Positions 58,400-64,000 of a DNA stretch of 64,000 nucleotides are shown here, in pieces. The notes beneath the pieces were generated by a model. That model did not search any database. It saw only the letters and a program-made list of their open reading frames with translations, and was not told the DNA's origin. Position 1 is the stretch's first letter, and each line of letters opens with the position of its first letter. Origin of the DNA: Poecilobothrus nobilitatus (lineage: Eukaryota; Arthropoda; Insecta; Diptera; Dolichopodidae); assembly GCA_947095535.1 (NCBI GenBank), contig OX352772.1:191496125-191560124 (forward strand), in the 5' to 3' direction. The translations under genes were made by a program, and so were the position numbers.

Positions 58400-58803
58400 G
58401 GATTGGTGCAATCTCAATTGCAATATGGATTAACAGTATGGGGCGGAGCTTATATGAATAAAATCAAACCGTTATTGGTTGCTGAAAAACATATAATTAG
58501 AATTATTTGCAAAAAAAACTCGTAGTCATAGCAGCTTACAATTATTTAGAAGGCTAAAGATTTTCCCTCTAAAGCATCTGTATTATTACAAAGTCTTAAA
58601 ATTTTTTTGTCAACGGGGTGGTTATCTTTGTAGTAGAATGATTTATAAGCATAATTTAAGAGCCAATTATATGATTCTTTTTAATGTTCCTAGGTTTAGA
58701 ACAACCTTTTACAAACATTTTTACAGTACCGTAGCACCTAAACTATTTAATATTCTTCCTGAAGTCATAAGATCTATTAATGTTTACTCCAATGTTATTA
58801 AAT
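58400..58803 (+). pseudogene. CR1-like ORF2 C-terminus without the thumb deletion (copy 3)
   Basis: GLVQSQLQYGLTVWGG is followed after an extra A (frameshift in the A-run) by FPLKHLYYYKVLKFFCQRGG, SRMIYKHNLRANYMILFNVP and FRTTFYKHFYSTVAPKLFNI. The inserted segment is coding and colinear with other CR1-like thumbs, so copies 1 and 2 carry a deletion. Confidence 0.85.
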
Positions 58804-59394
58804 AGATTAAACTATCGATTGGAAATTTGGATTACATACAAATTAATAACATTCTAGTGTAACGTTTATAATTATATTTATTCTTTCACTATTCTTGTTT
58901 TTGCTACAATAACCTATTTTTATGTGGTCTCATGATTTGATTAGATTTGATTGGACTTTTTGATTGTTTTTTGTTTTAATTTGTTTTTTTGATACTTCTT
59001 CTTTTTCTCTTCTTTCCTTTTCTTTCTTTCTTTTTTTTTTCTCTTTCTATGAAGCTCATTAAATAAAATCATTTTGAAATTTATATATTAACTAAATTTT
59101 CTAAAATGTAATATCTAGCAAACACTACAAGAACTTGTAGTTTAAGAAACTTCACATGTCATATCATTTTTATTTTTATTTACTTTTGAAGTTCTATACT
59201 TATGTAAACTATGTATAATTTTTGTTTAAGATGCATTTGTCTCTAATTATTTTATATTTTGATTATAGAATGCTCTAAAGTTTATTTATCTTAACGTTTT
59301 TTTTTTTTCTGTGTATAATGTAAACCGAATTATAAAAATATTAAGGTAGTAAGATTAAAATTAAGTAATATATAAATAATAAAAAAATAATAAA

Positions 59395-60163
59395 TTTTCC
59401 TACCCGCCCCTTATAATTCCCATAATTCCCAATTCCAATTTCCTCATTCATCCTTCCCACATCCCCAAAACCAAACTGCACATTTGTAATAAAGGTTCCA
59501 TCCTAAAGTTTAGTTTTAAAAGAGGGTGGTTTAGGTTGGCTAAAGGCCAACACTACCCTGAAGAACCTCGTGCAGTTCCTCATGGTAACTTTTAAGTTTT
59601 CCACCAACCCTCGTACAAAACAAAACAAAAAAAAAAAAATAGGTGGATTCATTGTTTAGTACAAGTCCCACTCACAGTCCCATTCCCAATTCAATTTTTC
59701 CGTATCCATTTCCTTTATATATACTTTCTTATCTCTACACCCTAGCCAATATACTGCGTTCACAGGTAAGGGTTTTATTCCATAATATATTCTAAAGTGG
59801 GGAGGTGGGTTTAGTCAGTAAGAAACTGACACTACCAAGGGGAAATTCTTGGTGACTTTGGAAAATTCCCATCTGCCTTAGGGAAAAAAAATGAATTTTC
59901 CGGCGACTAGATGTTGACATCGGCACTGATGACATATATATTCGGAAACTTGGTGATATTAAGTGCCGTTATATGATGACGTCATCTAATACTATTGCTC
60001 AAATGCTACTATCGTATTATAACATTACAGAAATAATTTACAGAAATTAGTTAAAGAAATGTATATTATTATACGGAAATACATATGTATGTGTATGTAG
60101 TACAAAATTATGGAATCAAACAAATTTGACTAAAAGAGCTATAACTTCAAAATCATTGGTCCG
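59395..60163 (+). repeat. SINE-type tails and palindromic repeat (copy 3)
   Basis: More diverged from copies 1 and 2 than these are from each other; for example AAGAACCTCGTGCAGTTCCT weakens the 8-bp stem, and AAACTGACACTACCAAGGGG keeps a block that copies 1 and 2 lost. GATGACGTCATC at 59977-59988. Confidence 0.8.
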
Positions 60164-60176
60164 CTGATTGGTCCGC

Positions 60177-60508
60177 TTATTGGTTGCTGAAAAACATATA
60201 ATTAGAATTATTTGCAAAAAAAACTCGTAGTCATAGCAGCTTACAATTATTTAGAAGGCTAAAGATTTTCCCTCTAAAGCATCTGTATTATTACAAAGTC
60301 TTAAAATTTTTTTGTCAACGGGGTGGTTATCTTTGTAGTAGAATGATTTATAAGCATAATTTAAGAGCCAATTATATGATTCTTTTTAATGTTCCTAGGT
60401 TTAGAACAACCTTTTACAAACATTTTTACAGTACCGTAGCACCTAAACTATTTAATATTCTTCCTGAAGTCATAAGATCTATTAATGTTTACTCCAATGT
60501 TATTAAAT
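60177..60508 (+). pseudogene. CR1-like ORF2 C-terminus (copy 4)
   Basis: Same as the copy 3 piece but starting later, at LLVAEKHIIRIICKK. It ends with the stop after INVYSNVIK. Confidence 0.83.
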
Positions 60509-61099
60509 AGATTAAACTATCGATTGGAAATTTGGATTACATACAAATTAATAACATTCTAGTGTAACGTTTATAATTATATTTATTCTTTCACTATTCT
60601 TGTTTTTGCTACAATAACCTATTTTTATGTGGTCTCATGATTTGATTAGATTTGATTGGACTTTTTGATTGTTTTTTGTTTTAATTTGTTTTTTTGATAC
60701 TTCTTCTTTTTCTCTTCTTTCCTTTTCTTTCTTTCTTTTTTTTTTCTCTTTCTATGAAGCTCATTAAATAAAATCATTTTGAAATTTATATATTAACTAA
60801 ATTTTCTAAAATGTAATATCTAGCAAACACTACAAGAACTTGTAGTTTAAGAAACTTCACATGTCATATCATTTTTATTTTTATTTACTTTTGAAGTTCT
60901 ATACTTATGTAAACTATGTATAATTTTTGTTTAAGATGCATTTGTCTCTAATTATTTTATATTTTGATTACAGAATGCTCTAAAGTTTATTTATCTTAAC
61001 GTTTTTTTTTTTTCTGTGTATAATGTAAACCGAATTATAAAAATATTAAGGTAGTAAGATTAAAATTAAGTAATGCATAAATAATAAAAAAATAATAAA

Positions 61100-61900
61100 T
61101 TTTCCTACCCGCCCCTTATAATTCCCATAATTCCCAATTCCAATTTCCCCATTCATCCTTCCCACATCCCCAAAACCAAACTGCACATTTGTATTAAAGG
61201 TTCCATCCTAAAGTTTGGTTTTAAAAGAGGGTGGTTTAGGTTGGCTAAAGGCCAACACTACCTTGAAGAACCTCGTGCAGTTCCTCATGGTAACTTTTAA
61301 GTTTTCCACCAACCCTCGTACAAAACAAAACAAAAAAAAAAAATAGGTGGATTCATTGTTTAGTACAAGTCCCACTCACAGTCTCATTCCCAATTCAATT
61401 TTTCCGTATCCATTTCCTTTATATATACTTTCTTATCCCTACACCCTAGCCAATATACTGCGTTCACAGGTAAGGGTTTTATTCCATAATATATTCTAAA
61501 GTGGGGAGGTGGGTTTAGTCAGTAAGAAACTGACACTACCAAGGGGAAATTATTGGTGACTTTGGAAAATTCCCATCTGCCTTAGGGAAAAAAAATGAAT
61601 TTTCCGGCGACTAGATGTTGACATCGGCACTGATGACATATATATTCGGAAACTTGGTGATATTAAGTGCCGTTATATGATGACGTCATCTAATACTATT
61701 GCTCAAATGCTACTGTCGTATTATAACATTAGAGAAATAATTTACAGAAATTAGTTAAAAAAATGTATATTATTATACGGAAATACATATGTATGTGTAT
61801 GTAGTACAAAATTATGGAATCAAACAAATTTGACTAAAAGAGCTATAACTTCAAAATCATTGGTCCGACTTATACATATATGGTTAATATCTTATTATAT
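61100..61900 (+). repeat. SINE-type tails and palindromic repeat (copy 4)
   Basis: As copy 3; GATGACGTCATC at 61679-61690. Short frames here and at 62410-62613 are not treated as genes. Confidence 0.8.
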
Positions 61901-62536
61901 TACTACATAATAAAATTTTCTAACAAAATTTATAATTTCTTAACTTATGATCTTTACCTTTTAGAAATATGGGGTCATAAAGACAAAAAAAAAATTTATT
62001 ATTTATTTATTTATTGATTTTTTTTTAAATCAAAACAAAATTATTTTCTTTTATTGAATAAAGCAATGGAAATTTTAACACTCTAAGATTGCATTTAACT
62101 AATAAATATAAATAAAATTAAAATCTAAAGAGTGTGGTTCATGCTAATAATTTTATGATTGTTTTAAATTTTTATAATTTTTATAATTTTTTTAAAAACA
62201 AAAAAAACTTAATTTGAATTTAATATTTAGATATGTTAGTAGTAGTACTGTATATATTAATTTATCAATATCAATATAGGAATACGATCGTCTTTTCATT
62301 CAAAAAATATTTTTATTAAGAATCTTCTAAGATATTATAAATTAATAAATTAGAATATAATGCATTGTCGTTTTACTGCAGGAATTCTCTTTGCTCATAA
62401 AAACAATTAATGTCAACCTGGACGGCAATTCAATGCTACCAGTACCAATACTCAATACTCAATATTATGAAACTTATTATTGTTCTTTTTTTTTTTAACA
62501 AAACAAAATATATATTTTTTTTTTTTTTTTTTTTTT

Positions 62537-62620
62537 ACGTGGATTGGTGTGGAATCTTCGAAAGATACAGACCGCCCGATGGCAGAAGTCTATGCTGGAT
62601 TCTTACCGATTAAACCACAC
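62537..62620 (-). promoter_or_regulatory. Jockey 3' UTR stem, shared with SINE tails
   Basis: On the plus strand, GTGTGGAATC (62547-62556) pairs with GATTC (62598-62602) and CCACAC (62615-62620). The loop holds TTACCGATTAAACC, the counterpart of TTACTGACTAAACC in the SINE at 25058. The region directly precedes the poly(A) tail, where LINE RTs recognise their RNA. Function inferred. Confidence 0.5.
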
Positions 62621-62690
62621 TCTTCCCTTATTAAAACTAGTCAAACTCACTAACCATTAATTTTTTGCTATCTTGTTTTGAATATAGGTT

Positions 62691-64000
62691 TTATGTGCGT
62701 TCCCTAAGGAAATCTGTACTTCGTGCTATATCTATAGGTCTTTTTCTTTTAATCCTTTCTATAATAATTTGATTATTTATTAGTTCAGCAGCTTCAAGAT
62801 TTATATGCTCTTCTAAACGAGCTTTATGCTTTATGGCATATCTACTTATTTCATCTATAACTTTGGGAATTTGTAAATCTCTGTGAATGTCACTATTACG
62901 TACATAGCAGGGAGCACCTACTATGTTACGTAGGGCTTTATTCTGAAAAGATTGTATTTTTTCAATATGCGTTTTCTTGGCACAACCCCAAAGTTGAATG
63001 CCATATAACCTTATAGGTTTAATTACTTGGTTGTAAATTAACACTTTATTATATATTGATCGTTTAGACTTACGCCCTAGGAGCCAGTAATTTTCTCTAT
63101 ATTTATTTTCAAGTTCTAGTTTTTTCTTTTTATCGTGTTCATTCCACCTTAGCTTGACATCCAGTGTCATTCCTAGGTATTTTGCAGAATTTTGATATTG
63201 ATAATTTTGATAATCGATTGATACAAATACACCGTTTAAATTTATTTTAGGTGGATACTTTATATTTCTATAAGAAAAATTAACATGCACAGATTTAGAT
63301 TCATTTAGTTTTATTTTCCATTTAATAGTCCAGTAACATATTTCTTCACTTGCTTTTTGTAATTTTTTTGTAGCTTCGTCAATATTCGATCCTACTGCCA
63401 ATATTGCAGTATCGTCAGCAAATGTTGCTACAGTTACATTTTCTACTTCTGGTAGATCACTTGTATAAAGCAAGTACAATATAGGACCTAGAATACTGCC
63501 TTGAGGCACATCTGCTTTTATTTCTCTTAGTGTAGAGTACTCTGCATCTTGTTTAATTCTAAATAATCTTTCAGACAAGTACGATTCGAGTATCTCTACA
63601 TACTGTAATGGTATCAATCTTCTTAATTTAAATATTAAACCTTCGTGCCAAACTTTGTCAAACGCTTGTGCTTCGTCTAGAAATATTGTGGAGCATATTT
63701 GTTTTTCTTCGAATGCTTTTTCTAAAACATTTGTTATTCTATGAACTTGGTCAATTGTTGCATGCTTGGATCTAAAACCAAATTGATGGTTAGGAATTAA
63801 ATTTTTATTTTCTATAATTGGCTTCAGCCTTTTTAACAACAGTTTTTCATAAAGTTTTGACATAATGCGTAGCAGAGATATTGGCCTATAAGATTTCGCC
63901 TCATTTAATGGCTTCCCTGGTTTTTCTATCATAATAACTTCTGCCACTTTCCAAGCGCTCGGAACGTACTTCAATTTTACTACCGCATTTATGATTTTTC
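62691..64000 (-). CDS. Jockey-type ORF2, reverse transcriptase C-terminal part (partial, intact frame)
   Basis: An uninterrupted frame of about 435 codons, open through the right edge; the true start is outside the window (the upstream codons continue in frame before VPSAWKVAEV). RT motifs in order: VAEVIMIEKPGK, SYRPISLLRIMSKLYEKLL, HQFGFRSKHATIDQVHRI, motif A IFLDEAQAFDKVWHEGL, VPQGSILGPILYLLYTSDLP, motif C ATFADDTAILAV, KLNESKSVHVNFSYR, SAKYLGMTLDVKLRWNEH, then thumb IRLYGIQLWGCAKKTHIEKI and a C-terminus ending LRERT. All catalytic Asp residues are kept, so the RT could be active if the rest of ORF2 is intact. It copies its own RNA, and possibly SINE RNA with a matching tail, at chromosomal nicks. 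Confidence 0.93.
   Translation of the reverse strand, partial: KIINAVVKLKYVPSAWKVAEVIMIEKPGKPLNEAKSYRPISLLRIMSKLYEKLLLKRLKPIIENKNLIPNHQFGFRSKHATIDQVHRITNVLEKAFEEKQICSTIFLDEAQAFDKVWHEGLIFKLRRLIPLQYVEILESYLSERLFRIKQDAEYSTLREIKADVPQGSILGPILYLLYTSDLPEVENVTVATFADDTAILAVGSNIDEATKKLQKASEEICYWTIKWKIKLNESKSVHVNFSYRNIKYPPKINLNGVFVSIDYQNYQYQNSAKYLGMTLDVKLRWNEHDKKKKLELENKYRENYWLLGRKSKRSIYNKVLIYNQVIKPIRLYGIQLWGCAKKTHIEKIQSFQNKALRNIVGAPCYVRNSDIHRDLQIPKVIDEISRYAIKHKARLEEHINLEAAELINNQIIIERIKRKRPIDIARSTDFLRERT

Larger units (their letters stand above)
58400..60163 (+). repeat. Partial array unit, copy 3 (period 1705 bp with copy 4)
   Basis: Corresponds to 45872-47485 of copy 1: LINE thumb end, 3' UTR, SINE-type tails and palindromic repeat. 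It keeps 132 bp (about 58558-58690) absent from copies 1 and 2. It ends at ATTGGTCCG and joins copy 4 via a duplicated TTGGTCCGCT. Confidence 0.93.
60177..62513 (+). repeat. Partial array unit, copy 4
   Basis: Begins at TTATTGGTTGCTG, 1705 bp after the same point in copy 3, and shares with copy 3 the 132-bp LINE segment and the extra A. It runs further, through 47521-48116-equivalent sequence, to AACAAAACAAAATATA at about 62513, where the poly(T) end of the minus-strand Jockey LINE interrupts it. Confidence 0.93.
62514..64000 (-). mobile_element. Jockey-clade LINE, 3' part, continuing past the window edge
   Basis: Poly(A) tail (T-run, about 62515-62536) abuts array copy 4. Then, on the minus strand, a 3' UTR (62690-62537) with the shared tail structure and an undamaged RT frame from the edge to 62691. 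The insertion into copy 4 is later than the array's expansion. Confidence 0.9.

Noticed and set aside
42392..62513. CRISPR-like or phage-type array
   Set aside because: Repeat units are kilobases long, made of LINE/SINE pieces, in eukaryotic DNA; no short regularly spaced repeats.
62410..62613. 67-codon plus-strand frame crossing the poly(T) run
   Set aside because: It spans the junction of array copy 4 and the antisense LINE tail; the Phe run is the T-run.

Overview
This is AT-rich eukaryotic DNA, most like the repeat-dense (heterochromatic or intergenic) DNA of an insect, probably a brachyceran fly. The evidence is the company of elements: errantivirus-type Ty3/gypsy remains, LOA/Bilbo-type, Jockey, CR1-like and RTE LINEs, P-element/THAP9-type transposase relics, tRNA-derived SINEs, and frequent CATATGTATGTA-type motifs. 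I see no host protein gene, rRNA or functional tRNA. Nearly every coding trace is a decayed transposable element. The one long undamaged reading frame is the Jockey-type reverse transcriptase cut by the right edge.

Layout. 1-6.0 kb: errantivirus-type pieces on the minus strand, in the unusual order integrase fragment, env, AT-rich LTR-sized gap, gag, protease, RT, RNase H, integrase. 6.57-9.84 kb: a 5'-truncated LOA-type LINE, more GC-rich than its surroundings. 10-13.3 kb: SINE pieces (one with clean target-site duplications), palindromes, a gypsy RT scrap and dispersed repeats. 13.9-16.6 kb: a CR1-like LINE with a SINE inside. 18.9-20.4 kb: a P-element-type transposase relic. 21-25.05 kb: a second CR1-like LINE with a PHD-like ORF1, whose endonuclease start is replaced by an AAT microsatellite. 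25.04-25.85 kb: a full-length tRNA-derived SINE with 14-bp target duplications. 26-31.25 kb: a near full-length Jockey element whose ORF2 is split by a 1.44 kb element with terminal inverted repeats. 32.2-34 kb: two P-type fragments as an inverted repeat. 34.6-35.8 kb: a third CR1-like LINE. 36.2-38.15 kb: an RTE-type LINE. 39.3 kb: a MITE-like element. 40.4-43.03 kb: another LINE.

42.39-62.51 kb is the most striking part: an ~8 kb block (LINE end, a second LINE, SINE tails, palindromic repeat, Jockey scrap, SINE) repeated head-to-tail almost without change, followed by two shorter copies of its middle part in a 1705-bp tandem. The window closes with a Jockey LINE (62.5-64 kb, minus strand).

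The elements connect in one way. The 3' end of the right-edge Jockey LINE and the tails of SINE families at 25.1, 10.1 and 47 kb share a core sequence, and each can close a stem whose paired bases differ between copies but stay complementary. This suggests that the SINEs borrow the LINE's 3' recognition tail. All family assignments come from reading motifs by eye, without database searches. Most element boundaries are approximate unless a target duplication or repeat junction fixes them.
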